The position numbers and the translations under genes were made by a program. This document shows, piece by piece, positions 35,770 to 44,925 of a stretch of DNA of 64,000 nucleotides; position 1 is the stretch's first letter, and each line of letters starts with the position of its first letter. The stretch comes from Rhodovulum sp. (lineage in GTDB: Bacteria > Pseudomonadota > Alphaproteobacteria > Rhodobacterales > Rhodobacteraceae), in NCBI GenBank assembly GCA_002706605.1, contig PALT01000005.1, positions 186,001 to 250,000 on the forward strand. The letters are read 5' to 3'. The notes under the pieces are model-generated. The model was not told the origin of the DNA. It worked only from the letters and a program-made list of their open reading frames with translations, and searched no databases.

Positions 35770-36663
35770 TCAGCTCCGCTTTAGTTTGGGATCAAGCGCG
35801 TCGCGCAGGCCATCGCCCATCAAGTTGATAGCCAGAACCGTGATCAGGATCGCCAAACCGGGGAAGGTCACGACCCACCACGCGCGCAGGATGAACTCGC
35901 GGCTTTCGGCCAGCATGGTGCCCCATTCCGGTGTCGGGGGTTGCGCCCCCATCCCCAGAAACCCGAGCGCCGCCACGTCCAAAATCGCATTGGAAAACGA
36001 CAGGGCCGCCTGAACAATGATCGGGGCCAGACAGTTCGGCAGGACGGTGATGAACATCATCCGCGCGCGCCCTGCCCCCGCCACGCGGGCCGAGGTGACG
36101 TAATCCTTGGACCGCTCGGTCAGGACAGCGGCGCGGGTCAGACGTACATAGTGGGGCTGGAGAACGATCGCGATGGCCAGCATCGCGTTCCACAGGGACG
36201 GCCCCAACACCGCCACCAAAACCAGCGCCAGCAACAGCGATGGAAAGGACAGAATGATGTCCATGATCCGCATGATCAGCGTATCAAGCCACCGCGGCGC
36301 GAAGCCCGCCACAAGGCCGATCACGATCCCGCCGGTGGCTGCGACGACCACGACGACGATCCCGACAAAGAAGGAATAGCGCGCCCCGTGCAGCAGCCGC
36401 GACAGGATATCCCGCCCCAGTGGATCGGTCCCGAGGAGATGCGGCCACGCCCCGCCGTCCTGCCAGAGCGGCGGCAGCAGCGTGGCATCGCGGTTCTGGG
36501 CGATGGGGTCAAACGGCGCAATCACGTCGGCCAGAACGGCCAGCGCCACAAAGATCGCGAACACCCACAGGCCAATCACGGCCCCACGGTTTTCGCGGAA
36601 ATAGAACCAGAATTCGGCAAGGCGGCTGGGGCGCTTTGGGGTGGTGGATACGGTATCGCTCAT
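35770..36663 (-). CDS. dppC: peptide ABC transporter permease DppC-like
   Basis: Inner-membrane subunit, 297 residues. An N-terminal cytoplasmic stretch (residues 1-25) is followed by the first helix GAVIGLWVFAIFVALAVLADV, the DppC-type periplasmic loop with HLLGTDPLGRDILSRLLHGAR, and the coupling-helix EAA region DYVTSARVAGAGRARMMFITVLPN. The gene sits between dppB and dppD with 1-2 base gaps. Confidence 0.93.
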   Translation of the reverse strand: MSDTVSTTPKRPSRLAEFWFYFRENRGAVIGLWVFAIFVALAVLADVIAPFDPIAQNRDATLLPPLWQDGGAWPHLLGTDPLGRDILSRLLHGARYSFFVGIVVVVVAATGGIVIGLVAGFAPRWLDTLIMRIMDIILSFPSLLLALVLVAVLGPSLWNAMLAIAIVLQPHYVRLTRAAVLTERSKDYVTSARVAGAGRARMMFITVLPNCLAPIIVQAALSFSNAILDVAALGFLGMGAQPPTPEWGTMLAESREFILRAWWVVTFPGLAILITVLAINLMGDGLRDALDPKLKRS

Positions 36664-36664
36664 C

Positions 36665-37672
36665 TCAACGCTTTCGAATTTTGGGGTTGATGAGGCCGTA
36701 CAACAGATCGACCACCAGATTGACGACCATCACCGCAACGGCGACCAACAACAGCCCCCCCTGCACCACCGGATAATCACGGCGGAAGATGCTATCGACC
36801 ATCCACTTCCCGATCCCGGGCCAGCTAAAGATCGTTTCGGTCAGGATCGCACCGGCCAGCAACGTGCCAACCGACAGGCCGATCACGGTGACAACGGGGA
36901 TCATTGCGTTCCTGAGGGCGTGAACCCCGTTCACGCGGGCGGGGGCCAGACCCTTGGCCCGCGCGGTGCGGATGTAGTCCTCGCTGAGAACCTCAAGCAT
37001 GGCGGACCGTGTTTGGCGCGCAATCACCGCCAAGGGCACCGTGGCCAGAACGATGGACGGCAGGATCAGGTGTTTCACGGCCGAGCCAAACGCGCCGTCC
37101 TGCCCCGACAGCAGGCTGTCGATCAACATGAACCCCGTATGCGCCGGAAAGAAATACAGCAGATCAATCCGCCCCGACACCGGCGTCCAGCCAAGGTTGC
37201 CCGAGAACACGATGATCAGCAAAAGCGCCCACCAAAAGATCGGCATGGAATAGCCAATCAGGGCCGTGGACATCAGGGCGCGGTCCAGAAATTTACCCCG
37301 TTTGGTGGCGGCGATGATACCGGCGGGCACGCCGATCAAAACGGCCAGAATGATTGCACACAGCGACAATTCCAACGTCGCAGGGAACAGGGCGAAAAAT
37401 TCATCCCAGACCGGTTTTTTGGTGACGAAACTGGTGCCCAAATCCCCCTGCAACACGCCGGTCAGGTAATCCCAGAACTGGATATAGATCGGTTGATCAA
37501 ATCCGAACTGGGTCCGCAGTTCGTCGTAGCGTTCGGGGGTGATCCCGCGCTCACCCGCCATGACGATGATCGGATCGCCGGGAAGTGCACGGATAAAGAC
37601 AAAGGAAATCAATGTGACCCCGATAAACGTGGGCACGAAGGTCATCAGTTTCGACAGCAAATAACGCAGCAT
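36665..37672 (-). CDS. dppB: peptide ABC transporter permease DppB-like
   Basis: Inner-membrane subunit, 335 residues, with about six helices. The start LRYLLSKLMTFVPTFIGVTLISFVF and the EAA-type coupling region EDYIRTARAKGLAPARVNGVHALRNAMIPV identify it as the DppB/OppB type. A palindrome and a strong hairpin lie in the 96-base gap to dppA upstream. Confidence 0.93.
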   Translation of the reverse strand: MLRYLLSKLMTFVPTFIGVTLISFVFIRALPGDPIIVMAGERGITPERYDELRTQFGFDQPIYIQFWDYLTGVLQGDLGTSFVTKKPVWDEFFALFPATLELSLCAIILAVLIGVPAGIIAATKRGKFLDRALMSTALIGYSMPIFWWALLLIIVFSGNLGWTPVSGRIDLLYFFPAHTGFMLIDSLLSGQDGAFGSAVKHLILPSIVLATVPLAVIARQTRSAMLEVLSEDYIRTARAKGLAPARVNGVHALRNAMIPVVTVIGLSVGTLLAGAILTETIFSWPGIGKWMVDSIFRRDYPVVQGGLLLVAVAVMVVNLVVDLLYGLINPKIRKR

Positions 37673-37717
37673 ATCAAGGGCCTGGCAAGTTGGGGCGGGG
37701 CCCGAATTCAGACGGGT

Positions 37718-37745
37718 GCGGGACCGGCGACGTGGCCGGTCCCGC
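37718..37745 (-). other. intercistronic hairpin between dppA and dppB
   Basis: A perfect 11-bp GC-rich stem (37718-37728 with 37735-37745) with a 6-base loop lies between dppA and dppB. No T-run follows on the minus strand. Such structures commonly stabilise the binding-protein part of the transcript or reduce readthrough, giving more binding protein than permease. Confidence 0.6.
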
Positions 37746-37748
37746 GTG

Positions 37749-37762
37749 GGATCACGTGATCC
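37749..37762. other. 14-bp perfect palindrome GGATCACGTGATCC
   Basis: A perfect palindrome 6 bases after the dppA stop codon and 3 bases before the hairpin. As RNA it could fold into a second small stem; as DNA it could be a protein-binding site. The role is unknown. Confidence 0.45.
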
Positions 37763-37768
37763 GCGGTC

Positions 37769-39364
37769 TTATTCGGCCAGCGACACTTCGGTAAAGATGT
37801 GGCTGCCGAGCGGGTGCACGACATAGCCCTCAACCTCGGGGCGCAGCGGCATGAACACGACCGAATGGGCGATGGTGGCCCAAGGTGCCTGATCCTTGAA
37901 AATCACCTGTGCCTCTTCATAGAGGGCGGTGCGTTCGGCGGGATCGCTGCTGGTCTTGGCCTTTTGGATGATGTCCTCGAACGGCTCATAGCACCATTGC
38001 GCGCGGTTCGACCCGCCGACCCCGTCACAGCCCAGAAGAACTGCGAGGAAGTTGTCGGGATCGCCGTTGTCACCGGTCCAGCCCAGCAGAACGGCGCCAT
38101 CACGATCCACGTCTTTGGACCGGTCAAGATATTCGCCCCATTCATAGGACACGATTTCGACGTCCACACCGACCTTGGCGAAATCGGCCTGCATCAGTTC
38201 GGCCATACGACGCGCATTGGGGTTATAGGGACGCTGCACCGGCATGGCCCAGATTTTCATGTCCAGATCGCTAACACCGGCCTCGGCCAGCATCGCCTTG
38301 GCGGCCTCGGGATCATAGGCATCGTCGGTGACGGCCTCGTTATAGGACCACATGGTCGGCGGGATCGGGTTCTTGGCGACCTGACCGGCCCCTTGGAAGA
38401 CCACGTCGATGATCGCCTGTTTGTCGATCGCCATGTTCAGCGCCTTGCGCACCACGGGATTGTCGAACGGCGCGACCTGCGTGTTATAGGCCAGATAGCC
38501 GACGTTCAGGCCCTCTTGCTCTTTCAGGACGATGTCCTCGGAGTCCGACATTTCGGCCAGATCGGCGGGGTTCGGATAGGGCATCACGTGGCATTCGCCC
38601 GCTTGCAGTTTCTGATAGCGCACCGAGGCATCGGGCGTGATCGCAAAGATCAGGTTGTCCAGTTTCGGCAGACCATCGCGGAAATAGGCGGGGTTCTTGG
38701 TGTACCGGATCACCGCGTCTTTTTGATAGGCGACGAACTGGAACGGGCCGGTGCCGACCGGTTCTTGGTTCAGCATCTCGGGCGTACCCGCGGCGGCAAG
38801 GCTATCGGCGTATTCTGCCGACAGGATCGAGGCGAAATCCATAGCAAGGTTGGCGATAAAGGGCGCTTCGGTCCGGTTCAGTTTGAATTTCACGGTCAGG
38901 TCGTCGACCTTTTCGATCGAGGCGATCAAATCGCCCATCGACATGCCGTCGAAATATTCCCATGTGCCGCCCGATGCGGTGTGGAAAGGGTGGTCGTCTT
39001 TCAACTGACGCTCAAACGTGAAAATCACGTCATCGGCGTTGAACGTGCGCGAGGGCGTAAAGAACGACGTGGTGTGGAACGGAATATCGCCGCGCAGTTT
39101 GAACGTGTATTCCAGACCGTCCTCGGAGACCTCCCAGCTTTCGGCGAGACCCGGAACAACCTCGGTCGTGCCGGTTTTGAATTCGACCAGACGCGAATAG
39201 ACGGTCTGGCTGGACGCATCGAACGTGGTGCCCGAAGTGTACAGCGCGGGGTCAAAGCCCTCGGGGCTGCCTTCGGAACAATAGACCAGCGTTCCTGAGG
39301 CTGCGGCGGCACCGGCTGTTGCAATCAGCAGGCCCGTCGTGGCGAGAAGCGTACGCAATGACAT
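37769..39364 (-). CDS. dppA: peptide ABC transporter substrate-binding protein DppA-like
   Basis: Periplasmic solute-binding protein of family 5 (SBP_bac_5), 531 residues. It has a Sec signal (MSLRTLLATTGLLIATAGAAAA) and mature start SGTLVYCSEGSPEGFDPALYTSGTTFDASSQ, typical of dipeptide/heme-binding DppA proteins, then VVPGLAESWEVSEDGLEYTFKLR and the domain-III block VRKALNMAIDKQAIID. The ATG at 39364 has GGGAG nine bases upstream. The frame reads further up by 21 codons without signal-peptide character. It is first in the dpp unit. Confidence 0.95.
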   Translation of the reverse strand: MSLRTLLATTGLLIATAGAAAASGTLVYCSEGSPEGFDPALYTSGTTFDASSQTVYSRLVEFKTGTTEVVPGLAESWEVSEDGLEYTFKLRGDIPFHTTSFFTPSRTFNADDVIFTFERQLKDDHPFHTASGGTWEYFDGMSMGDLIASIEKVDDLTVKFKLNRTEAPFIANLAMDFASILSAEYADSLAAAGTPEMLNQEPVGTGPFQFVAYQKDAVIRYTKNPAYFRDGLPKLDNLIFAITPDASVRYQKLQAGECHVMPYPNPADLAEMSDSEDIVLKEQEGLNVGYLAYNTQVAPFDNPVVRKALNMAIDKQAIIDVVFQGAGQVAKNPIPPTMWSYNEAVTDDAYDPEAAKAMLAEAGVSDLDMKIWAMPVQRPYNPNARRMAELMQADFAKVGVDVEIVSYEWGEYLDRSKDVDRDGAVLLGWTGDNGDPDNFLAVLLGCDGVGGSNRAQWCYEPFEDIIQKAKTSSDPAERTALYEEAQVIFKDQAPWATIAHSVVFMPLRPEVEGYVVHPLGSHIFTEVSLAE

Positions 39365-39625
39365 TGATAGAAACTCCCAAATTGGTGATTTTACCGCGTT
39401 TGATGCGGCTTGGCGGTCGCGGGGCATCCGTTCGCGTGTTCGTAAATGGACTCAGCCCGTGCCGCAGAAAATTCTTTTCCCAAGCGGTCAAATTTTGCAA
39501 CCACCGATCCGGCACACACGCGCAAGTGACCTGACGTCACCCAGTATTCGCGCGAAAATGCGGCGTTTTGGGCGGAAACCCGCCGTCGCTTGATGGTGGT
39601 TTTCACGAAACAAACGGCGTCTGTT

Positions 39626-40927
39626 TCAAATCGGTAGGATCACATCGGCGCGCAAACCGCCCATATCTGTGCTTTCCCCAAGGCGAAGGGTCCCCCCATG
39701 CGCCCGCGCAATGTCGGTCGCAATCGCAAGGCCCAGCCCCACCCCCGGCGCATTGCTCAGGTTGCGCGATTCATCCAGACGCGAAAACGGCTGCATCGCG
39801 ACATCGCGTTTGTCGGCAGGAATGCCGGGGCCGTCGTCCTCAACACTGAAGCGCAGGGTTTTCGGGGACCTCTCAAGGCTGATCCGGCAATTGGTGCCAT
39901 AGGACTGCGCGTTGGACACAAGGTTCTGCAACGCCCGCGCAACCCCCAAAGCGCGCAGCGGCACCGGCGGCCCCTGATCCACGCGGCCCACATCGACCTG
40001 CATTCTGTGTGCTAGGTCGGTGACCAAGGTGGCCGGGTCGGTGATCGTCGGATCCTCGACCCGTTCGGCCCGCGCGAATTCAAGGAAGGAATCCAGCATC
40101 CGTTCCATATCCGTGACGTCCTGTTGTAGGGCCTCGGTGTCCTCGGTTTGGTCCAGCATCGACAGGCCCAGCTTTAGCCGCGTCAGGGGCGTGCGGATGT
40201 CGTGGCTGACCCCCAGCAACATCAGGGTGCGTTGTTCGATATGGCGATCAATCCGCGCCCGCATGTTCAAAAACGCATTGCCCGCCGCGCGCACCTCAAT
40301 CGCGCCGGTGGGTTTGAACGGGACGCTCTGCCCCCGCCCAAAGGCCTCGGCCGCGCGGGCCAGCCGCTTGATCGGGCGCAGCTGATTGCGCAGGAACAGA
40401 AACGCGATCAGGGTCATCAAAATGCCAGTCCCGATCATCAGCACCAGCAACTGATGCGGGTTGGACGCCGACACACGCTGACGCGGGACAACGATGCGCA
40501 ACACCCCATCCGGTCGCTCCAGATAGACATGAACCTGTCGTTTGTTTTCGACCAGATCGACGGCCTTCACCCCCGGCACCATCTCGGTCAGGGTCTGCAC
40601 CACGAACCGCCCCGACAGGTCGTAAAACAACCGCCGTGTCAGGGGCGCCGCCCCGTCCTCTAGCCGCGCCTCAATCGTCAGGGCGGACAGAACCGGCGCA
40701 AGTTCCGCCAGACGCGCGGCGGGGTCGTCGGCCGATTGCACCTCATCCTGAATGAACGCGACCTCTTGGGCCACGCCGCGGGTCATCTGGCGCGTGACAT
40801 CGCGGAAATGACGTTCAATAAAGACAACGGACACAACCAATTGCACCGACAGAATCGGCAAGATCACGATCAGGGCCGCCCGCCCGTACAGATTGCGCGG
40901 CAATGCATTCTTAAGCCATTGTCTCAT
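39626..40927 (-). CDS. membrane sensor histidine kinase (EnvZ-like), orphan
   Basis: The 433-residue protein has two transmembrane segments (about 19-38 AALIVILPILSVQLVVSVVF and 155-177 LLVLMIGTGILMTLIAFLFL) around a periplasmic domain of about 115 residues, a HAMP-like segment RNQLRPIKRLARAAEAFGRG, the H box LLGVSHDIRTPLTRLKLGL, N box NLVSNAQSYG and G boxes DDGPGIP and GVGLGLAIATDIARAH. HSHDIRTPLTR resembles EnvZ. No response-regulator gene is adjacent on either side, so its partner is not evident. It is divergent from the metallo-hydrolase gene with a 40-base gap. Confidence 0.9.
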   Translation of the reverse strand: MRQWLKNALPRNLYGRAALIVILPILSVQLVVSVVFIERHFRDVTRQMTRGVAQEVAFIQDEVQSADDPAARLAELAPVLSALTIEARLEDGAAPLTRRLFYDLSGRFVVQTLTEMVPGVKAVDLVENKRQVHVYLERPDGVLRIVVPRQRVSASNPHQLLVLMIGTGILMTLIAFLFLRNQLRPIKRLARAAEAFGRGQSVPFKPTGAIEVRAAGNAFLNMRARIDRHIEQRTLMLLGVSHDIRTPLTRLKLGLSMLDQTEDTEALQQDVTDMERMLDSFLEFARAERVEDPTITDPATLVTDLAHRMQVDVGRVDQGPPVPLRALGVARALQNLVSNAQSYGTNCRISLERSPKTLRFSVEDDGPGIPADKRDVAMQPFSRLDESRNLSNAPGVGLGLAIATDIARAHGGTLRLGESTDMGGLRADVILPI

Positions 40928-40967
40928 GCCCGAACCCTAGCGACGCGTGCGACCAGAGGAAAGCGCT

Positions 40968-41849
40968 ATGATCCCCCCTGCCCCGATCCGCGACATCCAT
41001 CCCGGCGTGCGCTGTGTGTTGGCGCCGAACCCGTCGCCGATGACCTATACGGGGACGAACACCTATCTGGTGGGCACGGATCGGGTCGCCGTGATTGATC
41101 CCGGCCCCGATGACGACACGCATCTGGCGGCGATTCTGGGCGCGACAGCGGACGGCGCACAGATCACCCACGTTATTCTGACCCATTCCCATCTGGATCA
41201 CAGCGCCCTTGCCCGCCGTCTGGCCGATCAGGTGGGCGCGCCGATCTATGCCTTTGGCGACAGCCACGCAGGCCGGCGTAGCGATCTAGACGGGATCGAC
41301 GGTTTGGGCGGCGGCGAAGGTGTCGATTGGTCGTTCATCCCTGACATCACCCTGTGCGACGGCGAAGAGATCGCCACCGCCGACTGGCGCCTAAGCGCGA
41401 TCCACACGCCCGGTCATATGGGCAACCACACCAGCCTTGCCATGGGCAATCTCCTGTTCAGTGGCGATCACGTCATGGGCTGGGCCACGTCGATGGTCTC
41501 TCCGCCCGATGGCGATTTGCGCGCCTTCATGGACTCGCTCCGGAAATTGCAGAATCGCGGGTTTACCCGATTCCTGCCCGCCCATGGCGATCCGGTGGAA
41601 AACCCCGAGGCGCGCCTGAAGGAACTGCTGGATCACCGCCAAATGCGCACCGACCAGATCCGCACGGCCCTTGCAGAACAGGCCGATACGCCCATGGGCC
41701 TGACCAAAAGGATATACGCCGATGTCGACCCGCGATTGCACGGCGCCGCCCTGCGCAACGTGATGGCGCATCTCATTGATCTTATGGACAGAAACCAGAT
41801 CACCGCCGCGCCAGCCCTGTCTTTACAGGCGATTTTTTCACCAAGATAA
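40968..41849 (+). CDS. MBL-fold metallo-hydrolase
   Basis: Metallo-beta-lactamase-fold hydrolase of 293 residues, similar in layout to LACTB2-type proteins. It has the metal motif THSHLDHSALARRL, further ligands in HTPGHMGNHTSLAM and FSGDHVMGW, and RFLPAHGDPVENPEAR; the C-terminal winged-helix-like tail GLTKRIYADVDPRLHGAALRNVMAHL is typical of this subgroup. There is no signal peptide. The ATG at 40968 is chosen because GAGGAAAG lies upstream. Its substrate cannot be predicted. Its 3' end ATTTTTTCACCAAGATAA resembles the dispersed repeat described elsewhere. Confidence 0.88.
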   Translation: MIPPAPIRDIHPGVRCVLAPNPSPMTYTGTNTYLVGTDRVAVIDPGPDDDTHLAAILGATADGAQITHVILTHSHLDHSALARRLADQVGAPIYAFGDSHAGRRSDLDGIDGLGGGEGVDWSFIPDITLCDGEEIATADWRLSAIHTPGHMGNHTSLAMGNLLFSGDHVMGWATSMVSPPDGDLRAFMDSLRKLQNRGFTRFLPAHGDPVENPEARLKELLDHRQMRTDQIRTALAEQADTPMGLTKRIYADVDPRLHGAALRNVMAHLIDLMDRNQITAAPALSLQAIFSPR

Positions 41850-41878
41850 AAAAGTTCAAAAATCTTTCAAATTGCCTC

Positions 41879-41907
41879 TGGACGTCCCCAGAACAGGTTG
41901 CTAAATA
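41879..41907 (+). promoter_or_regulatory. probable promoter of tRNA-Asn
   Basis: TGGACG (41879-41884), a 17-base spacer and TAAATA (41902-41907), ending 12 bases before the tRNA. It resembles the TTGACG element ahead of the CAU tRNA. Confidence 0.5.
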
Positions 41908-41919
41908 CCCCCCAGTTGT

Positions 41920-41994
41920 TCCGGCGTAGCTCAGCGGTAGAGCAGTTGACTGTTAATCAATTGGTCGTAGGTTCGATCCCTACCGCCGGAGCCA
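41920..41994 (+). tRNA. tRNA-Asn (anticodon GTT)
   Basis: A 75-base cloverleaf with acceptor TCCGGCG/CGCCGGA, D arm GCTC-AGCGGTA-GAGC, anticodon stem TTGAC... loop CTGTTAA (anticodon GTT), T arm GTAGG-TTCGATC-CCTAC and encoded CCA after discriminator G. Confidence 0.96.
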
Positions 41995-42018
41995 ACCTTT
42001 ATCTTACAGGTTGGAAAC

Positions 42019-42060
42019 AAACGACAAAGCGCTCCATCTTGGGGGCGCTTTTGTCGTTTT
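42019..42060 (+). terminator. Rho-independent terminator after tRNA-Asn
   Basis: A long stem (left arm from 42019, right arm to 42059) beginning AAACGAC/GTCGTTT and continuing through a GCGC/GCGC section with one bulge and one mismatch, ending in TTTT. It starts 24 bases after the tRNA. Confidence 0.8.
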
Positions 42061-42127
42061 AGGGAGGTCAATCGGGCCTTTGACGAGGCAGCACCACTTT
42101 CAAGGTGTGCTCGATCGTTTACACGCG

Positions 42128-42153
42128 AAAGGCCCCGCATTTGCGGGGCCTTC
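42128..42153 (-). terminator. Rho-independent terminator of the cyanate operon
   Basis: A perfect 10-bp stem AAGGCCCCGC/GCGGGGCCTT with an ATTT loop and a short T-run on the minus strand, 23 bases beyond the cynS stop codon. Confidence 0.8.
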
Positions 42154-42175
42154 GTGGTTTGCGCAGTGGTTGTGC

Positions 42176-42646
42176 TTACCAAGAATTGTAGGACAGGTAT
42201 TTGCCGGACATCTCGACCTTGACGCGGTCGCCCTTTTCGTGGGGCACGCGGGTGACCTGCATGTCGAAATCGATGGCGGACATGATGCCGGTGCCGAACT
42301 TTTCTTCGATCAGCGCCTTGAGGGTCGGGCCATAGACGCCGACGATCTCATAAAAGCGATAGATGCAGGGGTCGGTGGGGATCGCTTGTTCCCAGACCTT
42401 GGTCGGCGGTTCCTCTAGGACGCTGACTGCCTCTTGGGGCAGGCCCATGATAGAGACAAGCGCCTCGGCCTTGTCCTTGGGGAAACCGTTCATGCCCATA
42501 CAGGCCGAATGGGTCCAAACGGGCGACATGTCGATTTTCTCGGCGATGCCTTCCCATGTCATACCGGCCTGTTTCTTGGCCGACAGGATCATCATTGTGA
42601 CGTCTTCTTTGGTCATCATGGCGGGTACCTCAAATGCATCTTTCAT
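42176..42646 (-). CDS. cynS: cyanate hydratase (cyanase)
   Basis: Decamer that converts cyanate and bicarbonate to ammonia and CO2. The 156-residue product has an N-terminal helical domain resembling a lambda-repressor fold (KEDVTMMILSAKKQAGMTWEGIAEKI) and the C-terminal catalytic core PCIYRFYEIVGVYGPTLKALIEEKFGTGIMSAIDF, in which the active-site Arg, Glu and Ser (R96, E99, S122 in E. coli) are visible. It is last in a leftward operon with a DUF1348 gene and an NrtA/CmpA-type importer, so cyanate is the likely transported substrate. Confidence 0.96.
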   Translation of the reverse strand: MKDAFEVPAMMTKEDVTMMILSAKKQAGMTWEGIAEKIDMSPVWTHSACMGMNGFPKDKAEALVSIMGLPQEAVSVLEEPPTKVWEQAIPTDPCIYRFYEIVGVYGPTLKALIEEKFGTGIMSAIDFDMQVTRVPHEKGDRVKVEMSGKYLSYNSW

Positions 42647-42672
42647 TGGTTTCCTCCTTGGTCGTCAGTTGG

Positions 42673-43152
42673 TTACAGGCCCAGATCGCTAAGACCCGGG
42701 TGATCGGCGGGGCGCGGTCCGTGGGGCCAGTGAAACAGGCGTTCGTCTTCGGTGATGGGCACATCGTTGATCGAGGCATGGCGCACGGCCATGTGGCCGC
42801 TGTCCGAGAATTCCCAGTTCTCGTTGCCATGCGCACGGAACCACTGGCCGTCCTCGTCGTGCCATTCGTAACAGAACCGCACCGCGATCCGGTTGCCGTC
42901 ATGGGCCCAAATTTCCTTGATCAAGCGATAGCCGTTCTCAGTCGCCCATTTGCGCGACAGGAAATCGCGCACCTCGTCACGGCCATTCAGGAATTCCGAC
43001 CGGTTGCGCCAGCGCGTGTCGGGCGTATAGGCCAGCGCGACCTTTTCGGGATCGCGGGTATTCCAGGCGTCTTCGGCCATGCGCACCTTTTTCACCGCAT
43101 CCTCATAGCTAAAGGGCGGCACGGGTGCGCGAAGGGGCTCTTGGGTGGTCAT
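42673..43152 (-). CDS. DUF1348 / nuclear transport factor 2-like protein
   Basis: A 159-residue soluble protein with an NTF2-like cone fold pattern: [43 protein letters not shown], then [27 protein letters not shown]. This is DUF1348, whose function is not established. It lies between the importer and cynS in the same direction (26-base gap to cynS, 13 to the ATPase), so it probably belongs to the cyanate operon. An auxiliary role with cyanate or its breakdown products is inference only. Confidence 0.85.
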   Translation of the reverse strand: MTTQEPLRAPVPPFSYEDAVKKVRMAEDAWNTRDPEKVALAYTPDTRWRNRSEFLNGRDEVRDFLSRKWATENGYRLIKEIWAHDGNRIAVRFCYEWHDEDGQWFRAHGNENWEFSDSGHMAVRHASINDVPITEDERLFHWPHGPRPADHPGLSDLGL

Positions 43153-43165
43153 TCTGTGTAGTCTT

Positions 43166-44074
43166 TCAGTCGTTTACGGCGCGCAGTTGCGGCTTGGTCG
43201 TGGGTTCAGGATCTGGCGCGGGGCCGGTTTTGTCGATGACCACGCGGGTCGGCGATTGGGGTTCGCCACCGGATTGCTGGCCTGCCAGTTCCTTGGAGCG
43301 TTGGCCAAGGAACTGCACCAGATGGTTGCGGATGGCGTAATAGTTCGGGTGCTCGACGATATCCGTGCGGTTGCGCGGACGCGGGATGGTGATTTCAACG
43401 GATTCCGCCACGCGGGCAAAGGGACCGTTGGTCATCAACAGGATGCGGTCGGCCAGCAGGATCGCCTCATCAATGTCATGGGTGATCATGAACACGGTCT
43501 GCTCGGTCCCGCCCCAGATTTTCAGCAACTCGTCCTGAATGGTCCCGCGGGTCAGCGCGTCCAGCGCGCCGAACGGTTCATCCAGCAACAACAGCTTGGG
43601 GTGGTTGGCAAAGGCGCGTGCGATCGACACACGCTGTCGCATGCCGCCCGACAGTTGGCTGGGCTTGCGGTGCACGACATCGCCCTCAAGCCCCACCATC
43701 GCAAGGTATTCGCGGGCGTGTGCTTCAACCTTGGCCTTGGACCAATCGGGATAGCGCGCCTTGACCCCGAAGGTCACGTTTTTCAACGTCGAAAGCCACG
43801 GCAGCAGCGAATAGTTCTGAAACACCACCCCACGATCCAGAGACGGGCCGGACACCTCAAACCCGTCCATCTTGACCACGCCCGAGGTGGGTTCGGCCAG
43901 ACCGGCAAGGATGTTCATGATCGTCGACTTGCCACAGCCCGAATGCCCGAGGATGCAGACAAATTCGCCCTTATCGATGCCGAATGTCGCGTCCTCGAAC
44001 ACGGTCAGGGTGCCGCCCTGCCCGTCGGGAAAGGTCTGGGTCATGTTTTCAATCGATAGAAACGGTTTGGACAT
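43166..44074 (-). CDS. ABC transporter ATP-binding protein, NrtD/CynD-like
   Basis: ATPase of a nitrate/taurine/cyanate-type importer, 302 residues. Walker [16 protein letters not shown]-loop [20 protein letters not shown] (NrtD/SsuB-like), signature [15 protein letters not shown], Walker [13 protein letters not shown]. The ATG at 44074 has AAGGAGAGG upstream; the frame extends further but that part is antisense-free filler overlapping the permease gene. The C-terminal 60 residues are a polar tail without family features. It is third in the cyanate unit. Confidence 0.92.
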   Translation of the reverse strand: MSKPFLSIENMTQTFPDGQGGTLTVFEDATFGIDKGEFVCILGHSGCGKSTIMNILAGLAEPTSGVVKMDGFEVSGPSLDRGVVFQNYSLLPWLSTLKNVTFGVKARYPDWSKAKVEAHAREYLAMVGLEGDVVHRKPSQLSGGMRQRVSIARAFANHPKLLLLDEPFGALDALTRGTIQDELLKIWGGTEQTVFMITHDIDEAILLADRILLMTNGPFARVAESVEITIPRPRNRTDIVEHPNYYAIRNHLVQFLGQRSKELAGQQSGGEPQSPTRVVIDKTGPAPDPEPTTKPQLRAVND

Positions 44075-44085
44075 GGAACCTCTCC

Positions 44086-44922
44086 TTATTCCGCATAGGT
44101 GACGGCGCGCTGCAAGAACCCAAAGGCCGAGTCCAGCAGCATGCCCACCACGCCAATCATCAGGATGGAAAAGATGACCGAGGTCAGATCGAGGTTGTTC
44201 CACTCGTTCCAGACGTAATAGCCGATCCCCGTACCCCCCACCAACATCTCGGCGGCGACAATGACCAGCCACGCAATGCCGATGGAAATCCGCATGCCGG
44301 TGATGATCGTCGGCGCGGCGGCGGGCAGAATGACCATGAACGCGGTTTTGATCCCGTTGAGTTCATGCGTACGCGCCACGTTGACCCAGTCCTGACGGAC
44401 CCCCGCGACGCCAAACGCCGTGTTGATCAGCATGGGCCAGATCGAACAGATAAAGATGACGAAAATCGCGCTGGCCTCGGAATCCTGAATGATGAACAGG
44501 GCCAATGGCATCCACGCCAGCGGCGAGATCGGGCGCAGCACTTGAATGAACGGGTTGAACGCCTTGTAGGCGACCTGGCTCATCCCGATCAGGAACCCCA
44601 GCGGGATCGCAATCAGCGCGGCAAGGATATAACCGGTCAACACGCGATAGATGCTATATCCGATCTGAATGCCGATCCCCTTGTCATTGGGGCCCGCATC
44701 GTAAAAGGGGTTGGACAGTTGCTCCCACGCCTTGGCCAGAACCTGACTGGGCGGGGGCACGCCGGCCTTGGGGGCGCCGCCACCGGTCAGACGTTCATAT
44801 TCGGTCAGTTCCGACGCGGCCTTTTGGGCGGGAATGGCGGCCTCCCAGATCAGGAGGCCGACCACCAGCATCACGACGGATAAAACCGCCGCGCGCTGGT
44901 TGGTGGAAAGGTTGTCCAACAT
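44086..44922 (-). CDS. ABC transporter permease, NrtB/CynB-like
   Basis: Inner-membrane permease of 278 residues with about six helices. It starts with a cytoplasmic segment and the helix AAVLSVVMLVVGLLIWEAAI, and has the EAA-type coupling region NVARTHELNGIKTAFMVILPAAAPTIITGMRISIGIAWLVIV, typical of nitrate/sulfonate permeases. It is 3 bases after the binding-protein gene and 11 bases before the ATPase gene. Confidence 0.93.
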   Translation of the reverse strand: MLDNLSTNQRAAVLSVVMLVVGLLIWEAAIPAQKAASELTEYERLTGGGAPKAGVPPPSQVLAKAWEQLSNPFYDAGPNDKGIGIQIGYSIYRVLTGYILAALIAIPLGFLIGMSQVAYKAFNPFIQVLRPISPLAWMPLALFIIQDSEASAIFVIFICSIWPMLINTAFGVAGVRQDWVNVARTHELNGIKTAFMVILPAAAPTIITGMRISIGIAWLVIVAAEMLVGGTGIGYYVWNEWNNLDLTSVIFSILMIGVVGMLLDSAFGFLQRAVTYAE

Positions 44923-44925
44923 GGA

